Below, piece after piece: positions 15,574-21,990 of a DNA stretch of 41,429 nucleotides. Each line of letters opens with the position of its first letter. Positions within the stretch are counted from its first letter, which is position 1. The stretch spans positions 1-41,429 of IMG/VR virus record IMGVR_UViG_3300036859_000275. One strand, written 5' to 3'. The position numbers and the translations under genes are program-made. The stretch is from a virus. The notes below the pieces were generated by a model, which did not search any database, was not told where the DNA came from, and saw only the letters and a program-made list of their open reading frames with translations.

Positions 15574-15602
15574 AACGTACAGCGAGATGCAGCAAGATGC
15601 AA
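15574..15602 (-). promoter_or_regulatory. promoter B with operator, regulator gene (leftward)
   Basis: Reading leftward: TTGCAT (15602-15597), 17-nt spacer, TACGTT (15579-15574), then 6 nt to the ATG at 15567. On the plus strand the spacer reads as TGCAGCA-AGA-TGCAACA heptads (about 15587-15603). Its position over the -35 and spacer predicts autorepression by the Xre protein. Confidence 0.7.
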
Positions 15603-15628
15603 CAAGCAAAATTAGTGTGAATCAGGAC

Positions 15629-15657
15629 TTGCATTCTGCTGCATCTTGCTGCATGTT
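15629..15657 (+). promoter_or_regulatory. promoter C with operator, cargo operon (rightward)
   Basis: TTGCAT (15629-15634), 17-nt spacer, CATGTT (15652-15657), then 7 nt to the ATG at 15665, again fitting a leaderless mRNA. The spacer contains TGCTGCA-TCT-TGCTGCA, the complement of the heptads in promoters A and B. It aligns without gaps to promoter B over 29 nt and shares a long identical core with promoter A. Confidence 0.72.
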
Positions 15658-15664
15658 GGTGGGT

Positions 15665-15871
15665 ATGGAGACCACAGAGAGCCAGCGCTTCGAAGCTCAG
15701 ACCGACGGCAACCGCGGATACGTCGTCTATGACCACGATCGGCAGCAGGTGGCGATCTCGACGGCCCAGACGCTGGCAGCCGCCGAGCGCATCGCGGACC
15801 GGATGAATCAGCGTGCGGCCAAGGCCGACGCGCCTATGTACGCCGGTTGGGATCGCTGGGATGCGCTCTGA
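15665..15871 (+). CDS. hypothetical protein (68 aa), first gene of cargo operon
   Basis: The ATG at 15665 lies 7 nt after the predicted -10. The sequence METTESQRFEAQTDGNRGYV then VVYDHDRQQVAIS and a helical AAAERIADRMNQRAA suggests a small alpha/beta protein, with no match that I recognise. It overlaps the Mom-like gene by 11 nt. It lacks the zinc finger of Mu Com, so it is not an obvious Com counterpart. Confidence 0.65.
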   Translation: METTESQRFEAQTDGNRGYVVYDHDRQQVAISTAQTLAAAERIADRMNQRAAKADAPMYAGWDRWDAL

Positions 15872-16538
15872 TCTTCGGTCAGCACGAACAGCGCTGACTA
15901 TTGCCCCGATCGCATCACAGACGGCGGCGCAACTGGTGGTCGAACACCATTATTTGCACCGCCGCCCACCTATCTCTTTCGCCTTCGGATTGCACCGTGG
16001 GCCGGAGCTGGTTGGTGCTGTGACCTTCGGGGTGCCCGCGTCCCGGCATATGCAGATGAGTGTGTGCCCTTCGGATCCGGGCTTGTGCCTGGAGCTGAAC
16101 CGGCTGTGGGTGGCGGACAGCGAACCCGCCAATACCGAATCGTGGTTCGTGTCGCGTAGCTTGCGGGCCTTGCCGCCGCGGCTGATCGCATCATATGCCG
16201 ATCCCCTGCACGGTCACGTGGGCTACATCTATCGGGCGCTGAACTTCTACTACGCCGGGTGGACTGATATGGAACGCAAGACGCCACGATTCGACTATGT
16301 ACCGGCCGATCCGGCAACACACACGCGAGACGCTTTCCGCAACGGGTTTGTAGAGCGGCGCCGACGGGTGGCCAAAGTCAAGTACTGGACAGCGACCGGC
16401 GACCGCAGGGACCGCAAACGCCTGGAAGGACTATGCGGCTGGCCCAAGATGAACTGGGCTGATGACCCACCGCCCACACCGCCAGGGTTCACAGCCAAAA
16501 TCATCACTACTGAGGGGGAGCAATGCACACAATCCTGA
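15861..16538 (+). CDS. Mom-like DNA adenine hypermodification protein (GNAT fold)
   Basis: 225 aa from the ATG at 15861. The Mom/GNAT pattern is visible: HHYLHRRPPISFAFGLH, then LVGAVTFGVPAS, CLELNRLWVADSEPANTES, SWFVSRSLRAL, and SYADPLHGHVGYIYRALNFY-Y-AGWT. In phage Mu, Mom converts adenine in DNA to a carbamoylmethyl derivative and blocks many host restriction enzymes; here that activity is inferred from the family. A basic C-terminal extension (RRRRVAKVKYW, RRDRKRLEGL) could contact DNA. It is the second gene behind the regulated rightward promoter, so modification would follow release of the Xre regulator. Confidence 0.8.
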   Translation: MRSDLRSARTALTIAPIASQTAAQLVVEHHYLHRRPPISFAFGLHRGPELVGAVTFGVPASRHMQMSVCPSDPGLCLELNRLWVADSEPANTESWFVSRSLRALPPRLIASYADPLHGHVGYIYRALNFYYAGWTDMERKTPRFDYVPADPATHTRDAFRNGFVERRRRVAKVKYWTATGDRRDRKRLEGLCGWPKMNWADDPPPTPPGFTAKIITTEGEQCTQS

Positions 16539-16621
16539 TCGCCGTGTCGATGCTGGCCGTGCTGGCGGCGGCGGCGTACTACGCCGGTGGGCGTGAGTTG
16601 CTGGAGGTGCTGGGATCGTGA
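16523..16621 (+). CDS. tiny membrane protein (32 aa)
   Basis: A strong Shine-Dalgarno (GAGGGGGAG) precedes the ATG at 16523. The start lies inside the end of the Mom-like gene and the stop overlaps the next GTG (GTGA). One hydrophobic helix (ILIAVSMLAVLAAAAYYAGG) with a short RELLEVLGS tail. Too short for family assignment. Confidence 0.6.
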   Translation: MHTILIAVSMLAVLAAAAYYAGGRELLEVLGS

Positions 16622-17064
16622 GCAAGCCCAAACACGAACCCTGGTACAAACCCCGCACTGATGAGGATGCCGACGAAGAGCTGGTCAACTGGCTTGGTCA
16701 GCGGCAACCACCTGCCCATGGCAACGGCGATGGTGGTAAGCGCGGGGGTGGCTGTGGCCTGTGGATCCTGACCGGACTAGTGGCGGTCGCATTGCTGGCC
16801 CTGGTGGGCTGTGAGAACCAGGCGGATCCGGCCAGCCTCCCGGACGGCGTGACGAACATCAGCAAGAACATGCGTGGGGTCTGGAACGCGCCCGGCGGTC
16901 CCGGCTGCAAGTGGTCGGTCCGGGTGAAATCCGGTGGCCGGTGGGTCACCGTCAACTCGGGCGCCGGCAACCACTCCCAGACCGCGATCATCGGAACGGC
17001 GCACGTCGGTGGCCAATTCCGCTCCGACAAATGCGCCAACAAAGCTGGGGGGTGGAAGCGGTGA
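16618..17064 (+). CDS. membrane-anchored protein (148 aa)
   Basis: The GTG at 16618 overlaps the preceding stop. A charged N-terminal 45 residues is followed by a Gly-rich turn and a single membrane helix (CGLWILTGLVAVALLALVGC) and an outside domain of about 80 residues with CKWSVRVKSGGRWVTVNSG and a second Cys (SDKC). The LVGC looks like a lipobox but is too far from the N-terminus for a standard lipoprotein. The outer domain resembles small secreted beta-rich modules of actinomycetes. Possible surface or superinfection role, inferred only from location. Confidence 0.65.
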   Translation: MSKPKHEPWYKPRTDEDADEELVNWLGQRQPPAHGNGDGGKRGGGCGLWILTGLVAVALLALVGCENQADPASLPDGVTNISKNMRGVWNAPGGPGCKWSVRVKSGGRWVTVNSGAGNHSQTAIIGTAHVGGQFRSDKCANKAGGWKR

Positions 17065-17237
17065 GGCACCGAACCTTGGTGTACTGCGACGACACACCCG
17101 GCAAGCCACGCTGGGGCTGGTGGTGCCGTGACTGTTCCGCCATCGTGCCGCCGTGGACCACGCGGCGCCGGACCATCGATGACGACGCCAAGCAGCACAC
17201 AGAAGAAAGCGAGGCCCGGTTGTGTACCGTCTCCTGA
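17061..17237 (+). CDS. small Cys/Trp-rich protein (58 aa)
   Basis: The GTG at 17061 overlaps the preceding stop (GTGA). VYCDDTPGKPRWGWWCRDCS places three cysteines around tryptophans, a likely zinc site. The tail is hydrophilic (RRRTIDDDAKQHTEESEARL). It overlaps the metalloprotease start by 16 nt. Function unknown. Confidence 0.6.
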   Translation: MRHRTLVYCDDTPGKPRWGWWCRDCSAIVPPWTTRRRTIDDDAKQHTEESEARLCTVS

Positions 17238-17854
17238 CCGCCCTGCTCGTTGCCCTGGGCATCACCTACGGCCTGAGCACCGCCCCGGTCCAGGCCCCAG
17301 CACCCGCCCAGGTGCAGACCATCGAACAGCCCTCTCCGCAGTACGCTGCCGCGGGGGCCCAGGCTACGCCGACCGGGTGGGGTAAATGGCTGATGCCGAC
17401 AGGCCAGATCTGTGTCCAGACCGGTGGCAGTACGTACTGGCCGATCGCACAAGCTGTTGCCGCGATCAACAAAACGGACGCCAACATTGTGGCCAAGGCT
17501 TCCTGCACTGGCTACAAGCGATCCATGACCATCATCATTCGCGGCTACACCAGCAGCACCGACGGGGCTTGTGCCAACGCCTACTCCGCCGGGGGCAGCT
17601 TCACCTGGACCTATGTCCGCGGGGTGTGGACGTGGGTGCCCAATGCTCCAGTGGTCAATGTGAACTTCTGGTACCGGATGAAGGCCGCCTGCCAGAACAC
17701 CTACCGCAAACGCCTGTACCTGATGAGCCACGAGATTCTGCACATCCTGGGGCTAGCCCATGCCACCGGCGTTACGGTGATGCTGTCCCGGGTGAACGAG
17801 ACATACGTAGTCCCGCAGTGGATCGACATCTATCGAATCAACCGGAGATACTGA
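17222..17854 (+). CDS. secreted metzincin-type zinc metalloprotease
   Basis: 210 aa from the GTG at 17222. Residues 1-25 form a signal peptide (RLLTALLVALGITYGLSTAPVQA), followed by a Pro/Gln-rich stretch. HEILHILGLAH at 170-180 is a complete HExxHxxGxxH metzincin zinc site (H170, E171, H174, G177, H180), and a methionine at 187 (VTVMLSR) may be the Met-turn. C64, C95, C117 and C157 allow two disulphides in the exported domain. The domain after the signal is short, as in matrixin- or snapalysin-like enzymes. Substrate unknown; it might act on host surface or secreted proteins. Confidence 0.8.
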   Translation: MYRLLTALLVALGITYGLSTAPVQAPAPAQVQTIEQPSPQYAAAGAQATPTGWGKWLMPTGQICVQTGGSTYWPIAQAVAAINKTDANIVAKASCTGYKRSMTIIIRGYTSSTDGACANAYSAGGSFTWTYVRGVWTWVPNAPVVNVNFWYRMKAACQNTYRKRLYLMSHEILHILGLAHATGVTVMLSRVNETYVVPQWIDIYRINRRY

Positions 17855-18114
17855 TGCGCAAGACGACCCCGCCGGGCCCGTACCGGCCCGAATCCACCCC
17901 GCACATCTGGCGCACCGCACTGATTGTCGGCGGCTGCTTCCTGGCCATCCTGCTGGTGCTGGCCTGGATGATTGGCACCGACATGCGCCGGACCGTAATC
18001 CCGCAGGAAGAACTGCTCAGGCCGTACCAGGGCGTCACCAATGGCTACGACCCCGGCCTGTACACGCCCTTCACCCACGCACCCAAGCTGGTGTATGTCG
18101 GCGGCGCACCATGA
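17854..18114 (+). CDS. single-pass membrane protein (86 aa)
   Basis: The ATG shares a base with the protease stop (TGATG). A short basic N-terminus (MRKTTPPGPYRPE), one membrane helix (TALIVGGCFLAILLVLAWMI), then an outside segment with RRTVIPQEELLRPYQGVTNGY. No family recognised. Directly coupled to the secreted protease, so an accessory or immunity role is possible but unproven. Confidence 0.6.
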   Translation: MRKTTPPGPYRPESTPHIWRTALIVGGCFLAILLVLAWMIGTDMRRTVIPQEELLRPYQGVTNGYDPGLYTPFTHAPKLVYVGGAP

Positions 18115-18239
18115 CCGGGTTCTGGATCGGGACTGCGGTCGTATTCGTCCTGCTGCTGGCGATGATCCTCGTGGTATTCGGGGTGATGAAGGCGATCCTT
18201 GACCCCGATGCCCCACCGATCTGGCGGAGGCAGCGATGA
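18111..18239 (+). CDS. tiny membrane protein (42 aa)
   Basis: The ATG at 18111 overlaps the preceding stop (ATGA). One helix (FWIGTAVVFVLLLAMILVVF) and a basic tail (APPIWRRQR). After it, a 7-codon ORF (18236-18259, MTVWMWQ) with GGAGG upstream bridges to the next GTG through 4-nt overlaps on both sides. Confidence 0.55.
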   Translation: MTGFWIGTAVVFVLLLAMILVVFGVMKAILDPDAPPIWRRQR

Positions 18240-18255
18240 CTGTTTGGATGTGGCA

Positions 18256-18372
18256 GTGACTACCGAATACGAGAAGCGAATGAAGCTATTGCGCTTATAC
18301 GCGTATGGGAGTGCAACCCTCTTCGTTGCCGGGTTATCCGCGTTGGTCACACTGTTATGGGGGTGCCGGTGA
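18256..18372 (+). CDS. tiny membrane protein (38 aa), lower GC
   Basis: The GTG at 18256 overlaps the stop of a 7-codon mini-ORF, itself behind GGAGG. VTTEYEKRMKLLRLYAYGSA leads into one helix (TLFVAGLSALVTLLW) and a terminal GCR. Codons such as CTA, TTA and TAT are more frequent than in neighbours, hinting at separate origin. Function unknown. Confidence 0.5.
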   Translation: MTTEYEKRMKLLRLYAYGSATLFVAGLSALVTLLWGCR

Positions 18373-18575
18373 CCGCGGCGGATGATCCCTGGGCTGAGTG
18401 GAAAACTGGTTACCGGACCGGGCTGGAAGCCGGCATAGCGGTGGCTGAGGTGTGCGCCGCCGAGCCGGATGCGACCGCCGCCGATGTGCTGGTCCTGCTG
18501 CGGACGCTGTCGGAGTCGTCGGTGATCCAGCCCAACCCCGGCGGGTTCACCCACCACGTGGAAACGCCCCAGTGA
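18369..18575 (+). CDS. hypothetical protein (68 aa)
   Basis: The GTG at 18369 is preferred because it overlaps the previous stop (GTGA) and has GGGGG just upstream; an ATG 12 nt earlier is possible. VTAADDPWAEWKTGYRTGLE then AGIAVAEVCAAEPDATAADV is a short helical protein of a kind common in actinophages. No function assigned. Confidence 0.55.
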   Translation: MTAADDPWAEWKTGYRTGLEAGIAVAEVCAAEPDATAADVLVLLRTLSESSVIQPNPGGFTHHVETPQ

Positions 18576-18715
18576 CCGTGCTGTAGATCATCGGTGGCGC
18601 CCTGGGGGTGTGCGTCATCATCGTGCTGGGGGCGCTGCCGGAGCTGCTCGCGGGGGTGCTCACGGCGGCCTGCATCCTGACCCCGTTCTACACACTGAAA
18701 CCGGAGGCACCAACC
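18572..18715 (+). pseudogene. small membrane ORF interrupted by an amber codon
   Basis: A GTG at 18572 overlaps the preceding stop and reads VTVL, then TAG at 18584-18586, then continues in the same frame with a hydrophobic stretch (IIGGALGVCVIIVLGALPEL, then LAGVLTAACILTPFY) straight into the next gene. A single TGG-to-TAG change would explain it. It is either a recently broken membrane protein or N-terminal extension, or an amber-readthrough product. GTG 18608 could restart it. Confidence 0.4.
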
Positions 18716-19009
18716 ATGACCGAAACCCTAGTAATGGAAGAACGCGACGGCGCACTATATGTCGTGAACGCGCCGCTGCCCGAACGGATCCTGATCAGCC
18801 GTGAACTGTGGGACATGATCCAGCCCGCCGACGTACCTGGCCCCGACTGGGCATACGCCGAAGAGATCCAGCACGCCGACCCCAACAGGGCCAACGATGG
18901 CTACGTACTGCACATCGACGCTGAGAACGTCACCTGTTCCTACCGCATCGCCGCGGTGCCGGAGGCCGGGGACCTGACCGGCGTTCTGGCCGCCTGGAGC
19001 GAGCAGTAG
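18716..19009 (+). CDS. hypothetical acidic protein (97 aa)
   Basis: The ATG at 18716 has GGAGG 8 nt upstream. Soluble and acidic: MTETLVMEERDGALYVVNA, LISRELWDMIQPADV, HIDAENVTCSYRIAAV. Open in the same frame upstream to the amber codon at 18584. It is the last gene of the plus-strand block, ending 6 nt before the terminator. No family recognised. Confidence 0.65.
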   Translation: MTETLVMEERDGALYVVNAPLPERILISRELWDMIQPADVPGPDWAYAEEIQHADPNRANDGYVLHIDAENVTCSYRIAAVPEAGDLTGVLAAWSEQ

Positions 19010-19015
19010 GCAGCG

Positions 19016-19058
19016 AACACCCCCGAACCCCAGGGTCGAGCCCGGGTCCGGGGGTGTT
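19016..19058. terminator. shared hairpin terminator between converging operons
   Basis: AACACCCCCG-A-ACCC pairs with GGGT-C-CGGGGGTGTT: a 10-bp stem, one A-C mismatch and 4 more pairs. It lies between the last plus-strand gene and the end of the minus-strand structural block and can fold on either strand, so it probably stops both. Confidence 0.7.
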
Positions 19059-19069
19059 CTGTGTCGACC

Positions 19070-19213
19070 CTACGACTGCTTCCGGGTCTTCGCCACCGCG
19101 GGCTCCTCGGCCGTCGGCTCACCCTCGGGTTCGGTGCCGGCGGGCGGGTAGGCGGCCAGGTTCTCCTCGGTCTTGTCGCGGTAGTTGCCGTCGTTGTCCA
19201 GGTAGATGTTCAC
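19070..19213 (-). CDS. small acidic protein (47 aa)
   Basis: The GTG at 19213 has GAGAGGG upstream. VNIYLDNDGNYRDKTEENLA then a Pro/Glu-rich tail (EPEGEPTAEEPAVAKTRKQS). Last gene of the structural/tail-fibre block. No domain recognised. Confidence 0.55.
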   Translation of the reverse strand: MNIYLDNDGNYRDKTEENLAAYPPAGTEPEGEPTAEEPAVAKTRKQS

Positions 19214-19226
19214 GGTGCGTGCCCTC

Positions 19227-19544
19227 TCAGGTTGCGTCGGTGTTGATTTGCAGCGTAGCGCCGGGGAAGGACTGCTCCAGGCCACCCGGCCAGATCGCGA
19301 TCGGTACGCCGTGCAGAATGCCGGGAGTGTCGGTCTGGCCGACTAGCCAGTTGTGTTTGACCGCGACCACGTTGGGGGTAGCGCCTGCGGTGAAGGCGGC
19401 GCCAGTCTCGGTGAAGGCGGCCACTTTGCCATCGGCGGTCTCGCGGTAGGCATGGAACTTCCAGGACGTCACCAGGGTGAAATCGGTACCGGCCGCGGCG
19501 GTGATGTCCACGATCCAGTCAGGCTCAAGATCTCCGGTGTTCAT
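19227..19544 (-). CDS. hypothetical virion-associated protein (105 aa)
   Basis: The ATG at 19544 overlaps the repeat-fibre stop (ATGA). Beta-rich sequence (DWIVDITAAAGTDFTLVTSW, KHNWLVGQTDTPGILHGVP, SFPGATLQINTDAT), all short strands and turns, as in small tail-fibre tips or chaperones. Position after the fibre-like gene supports that, but there is no family match. Confidence 0.55.
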   Translation of the reverse strand: MNTGDLEPDWIVDITAAAGTDFTLVTSWKFHAYRETADGKVAAFTETGAAFTAGATPNVVAVKHNWLVGQTDTPGILHGVPIAIWPGGLEQSFPGATLQINTDAT

Positions 19545-20947
19545 ACAGACTCCCTGGTGATGGCGGTGTACGGCGTACGACGGGTGAGAGCACTGTAGGC
19601 CTGATCGCGCGCGGCTACGTCCGGATCCGGCGGGCTGCTGATGGTCCATTCGGTGGGCGCCACAAAGGCCCCACCCAGGGTCATCTGCTGGGCCTGCCCT
19701 GTGCCAGTCGCGGCGGCCAGCACGAGTAGCTTGCTACTCGCCAGCTGCTGCGCGGCGCCAGATCCTGCCGCCGTACCCAGTGCCAAGGCCTTCCCGAGCG
19801 CCAGGGCCTGGGGCGCGCCCACACCGACGGCGGTTCCGAGCGCCAGGGCCTTGGCGGAGGCCAGCGGCTGCGGGGTGCCGGTGCCGGTCGCGGTGCCGAG
19901 TGCCAGATCCTTGCTGAACGTCATGGCCTGGGGTGTGCCGGTGCCGGTGGCAGTACCGAGGTCCAGGGAACCGGCAGCCCCGAAGCTCATGGCCTGGGCC
20001 GCGCCGCTCCCTGTGGCCTCCTGAAGGCCCAGAGCCTTGCCGGGAGTCAGTGCCTGGGCCTCGCCGGTTCCGGCCGCCGTACCCAGCGCTAGGGCTTTGT
20101 CCGCCCCGATTGCGGCCGGTGCTCCGGTGCCGGTTGCAGCGACCAACTCCAGGAATTTACTGAATGTCATCGCTTGGGGACTGCCGGTACCGGTGGCTGG
20201 ATCCAGCGTGACGGCTTTCGCTGCACTCAGTGCCTGCGCAGCGCCGGATCCGGTGGCGGCGCCGAGATCGATGATCTTGCTAGTGCTGAGGGCCTGCGCG
20301 GCACCGGTGCCGACGGCGTTGCCCAGGTTCATCGCGGTGCCGGTGCCAGCCGCGGCGAGGACACCGAGGAACGCCTTCATGAAGTCGGTGATGGTGGATG
20401 TCGCCGAGATGGAGCCGGTGGAGCCGACGGCCACGGCGTCGCGGGTGTCGAGCGTGAGGACGTTGGAGTCCTGGCGTTCGGTGTAGTTGGCCGGTGGGGT
20501 CCAGGTGGCGCCGCCATTGAAGTTCGTCCACATGCCGACGGCGTCCCCGTCCGCGGCGGCCGGGATGGCTTCCACATTCAGGACGGTGACACCGGTGGTG
20601 GACTGGGCGGTGCCGAATCCGTCGAACGGGTCACCGGTTGTCACTCGGCCGGACCAGAGTCCGCAGACGGCGCCGCGCCATGTGGATCCGGTCCAGCTCC
20701 AGGTGTAGCTGCCGCTGTCGGCGGCGATGAGCCGTTTCCAGTACACCCACAGCGATCCGCGCGCGGTGGGTGAGGTGTCGAGCTGGGCCTTCAGGTTGAA
20801 TCCGGACGGCACCGTGGTGATGCTCGCGGCGTTCTCTTTGTAGATGCCAGCCACCGCGATGTCATCGACGGCGGCCCCCGTGGGCACGGTGATGATGGCG
20901 TTGGCGCCGTTCCCGTCGTCCAGCAGAGACGAGGATCGATGCGCCAC
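19541..20947 (-). CDS. tail-fibre-like protein with about eleven 20-residue repeats (468 aa)
   Basis: The N-terminal 200 residues form a beta-rich domain (IITVPTGAAVDDIAVAGIYK, GSLWVYWKRLIAADSGSYTW) of the type attached to phage tail or adhesion proteins. From about residue 205 to 425 there are about eleven units of 20 residues with consensus GTGxxQALxxxKALxLGTAT, 60 bp in the DNA. A short C-terminal cap (EWTISSPPDPDVAARDQAYS) follows. Such regular Gly/Thr/Ala repeats usually fold as solenoids or extended fibres, so repeat number may set fibre length. Host-contact role is inferred. Confidence 0.65.
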   Translation of the reverse strand: MAHRSSSLLDDGNGANAIITVPTGAAVDDIAVAGIYKENAASITTVPSGFNLKAQLDTSPTARGSLWVYWKRLIAADSGSYTWSWTGSTWRGAVCGLWSGRVTTGDPFDGFGTAQSTTGVTVLNVEAIPAAADGDAVGMWTNFNGGATWTPPANYTERQDSNVLTLDTRDAVAVGSTGSISATSTITDFMKAFLGVLAAAGTGTAMNLGNAVGTGAAQALSTSKIIDLGAATGSGAAQALSAAKAVTLDPATGTGSPQAMTFSKFLELVAATGTGAPAAIGADKALALGTAAGTGEAQALTPGKALGLQEATGSGAAQAMSFGAAGSLDLGTATGTGTPQAMTFSKDLALGTATGTGTPQPLASAKALALGTAVGVGAPQALALGKALALGTAAGSGAAQQLASSKLLVLAAATGTGQAQQMTLGGAFVAPTEWTISSPPDPDVAARDQAYSALTRRTPYTAITRESV

Positions 20948-20951
20948 GCTG

Positions 20952-21422
20952 TCAGCTCGCTACGTAGAGCCCGGCAGCAGCGAACGACGGGGTCACCGGC
21001 ACGCCGACGTCGAAGGTGACAGTTCCGGCGAGGAGATTGTAGAGCGGGATCAGATCTGCGTCGGTGCCGACGCCGGTGTCGGGGTCGTAGCACACGATTG
21101 CGGCACCGCAGCCCTGGGCTGAGCCGCCGGAGTTGGTCCAGCTTGCCGGGTCGGTGGCGTCGGTGTTCTGGTTGTCGGCGGTGTCGTTGACTGCGACGGT
21201 GACGCCGGCCAGCGTACGGCGGGCGTAGCCGGTGAAGGTGCACTCGTCATTGGTGCCAGCCAGGATCGCGGACAGGGTGTCGTAGTCCTTGAGCGTGGCA
21301 TCGGACTCCAGGCCGGTGGTCTGGATCAGCACCAGGATCAGGGCGTCCGCGGCAGCGCCGAGCTTGGCCAGCTCGTTGGAGCGTCCCTTGGCGATGTTGA
21401 ATTCGAACGCAGCGGTGGCCAT
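20952..21422 (-). CDS. probable minor tail/virion protein (156 aa)
   Basis: The ATG at 21422 shares a base with the upstream stop (TGATG). MATAAFEFNIAKGRSNELAK starts a protein with AADALILVLIQTTGLESDAT, LKDYDTLSAILAGTNDE and GYARRTLAGVTVAVNDTADN, a layout common in small actinophage tail-region proteins. It lies between the lysis genes and the repeat fibre. Assignment by context and general appearance. Confidence 0.55.
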   Translation of the reverse strand: MATAAFEFNIAKGRSNELAKLGAAADALILVLIQTTGLESDATLKDYDTLSAILAGTNDECTFTGYARRTLAGVTVAVNDTADNQNTDATDPASWTNSGGSAQGCGAAIVCYDPDTGVGTDADLIPLYNLLAGTVTFDVGVPVTPSFAAAGLYVAS

Positions 21423-21592
21423 CAGATCTCCTCATCCCACAGCACCAAATCGGACTCGCCGGATGCCACCGGTAGCAACTCCGGCGGGGTGTCGTAGGAC
21501 TCGCTGCGATAGGTGCAGGTACGGCAGTAGTCGTACGCCGTATTCGGGTCAGCCTCGGTCACCACCACCAGATCGTGCACGTGATCCGTCAC
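21422..21592 (-). CDS. small hypothetical protein with CxxC (56 aa)
   Basis: The GTG at 21592 overlaps the holin stop (GTGA), and its own stop overlaps the next ATG (TGATG). VTDHVHDLVVVTEADPNTAY, DYCRTCTYRSESY and an acidic tail ending LWDEEI. One CRTC pair. No family recognised; the reading frame is supported by the overlaps at both ends. Confidence 0.6.
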   Translation of the reverse strand: MTDHVHDLVVVTEADPNTAYDYCRTCTYRSESYDTPPELLPVASGESDLVLWDEEI

Positions 21593-21990
21593 AGCAGGTC
21601 CCCTTCATCCAGCGGATCGCCTGGCTGTGGATGATCCAGGCCTGCCCCGATAGTGGCAGAGCCGGGCGCCGTCTGGCCACCGACACCCGTGACAGCGACT
21701 GAGGTGCCGTTCGGGATGCTCTCCGCGGCCGGGCCGGCCACCAGCCTGCCGCCGGGCGTGGCCTTCACGGCGACATCCGCCCACGGGGTTACGGACTGCT
21801 CGGTGTAGACCGCGACACCGGCGGTGATCACCAGGCCGAGCAATCCGGCGGCAGGTCCGATCCAGTCGAACCGGTCGGGCGTCAGCAGCGAGAGGCCACC
21901 GGCGACTGCGGTCGAACTGGCGGCGACAGCCAGCAGCAGCCGGACCGGCTTGGACTTGCTCTCCATCGATCGCGGCAGCGGGATGCTCAC
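21589..21990 (-). CDS. holin candidate (133 aa)
   Basis: The GTG at 21990 overlaps the endolysin stop (GTGA). A basic N-terminus (SIPLPRSMESKSKPVR) is followed by two membrane helices (LLLAVAASSTAVAGGLSLL and IGPAAGLLGLVITAGVAVYT) and a hydrophilic tail rich in Gly/Pro. Position directly after the amidase and the two-helix topology fit a class II-type holin that opens the membrane for the endolysin. The C-terminal tail is long for a holin. Confidence 0.65.
   Translation of the reverse strand: MSIPLPRSMESKSKPVRLLLAVAASSTAVAGGLSLLTPDRFDWIGPAAGLLGLVITAGVAVYTEQSVTPWADVAVKATPGGRLVAGPAAESIPNGTSVAVTGVGGQTAPGSATIGAGLDHPQPGDPLDEGDLL

Noticed and set aside
15665-15871. Counterpart of Mu Com, translational activator of mom
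   Set aside because: Sits just before the Mom-like gene but has no cysteines, so the Com zinc finger is absent.
16618-17064. Lipoprotein assignment from ALVGC
   Set aside because: The hydrophobic segment starts near residue 48 rather than at the N-terminus, so a standard signal peptidase II site is unlikely.
15358-19009. Temperate immunity/integration module
   Set aside because: Regulator and operators are present, but no integrase, excisionase, parA or attachment-site signature was found anywhere, so lysogeny by integration cannot be claimed.
19610-20340. Regular repeats resembling a CRISPR array or minisatellite
   Set aside because: Period is 60 bp, in frame, and encodes the protein repeat of a tail-fibre-like gene; no spacers or leader.
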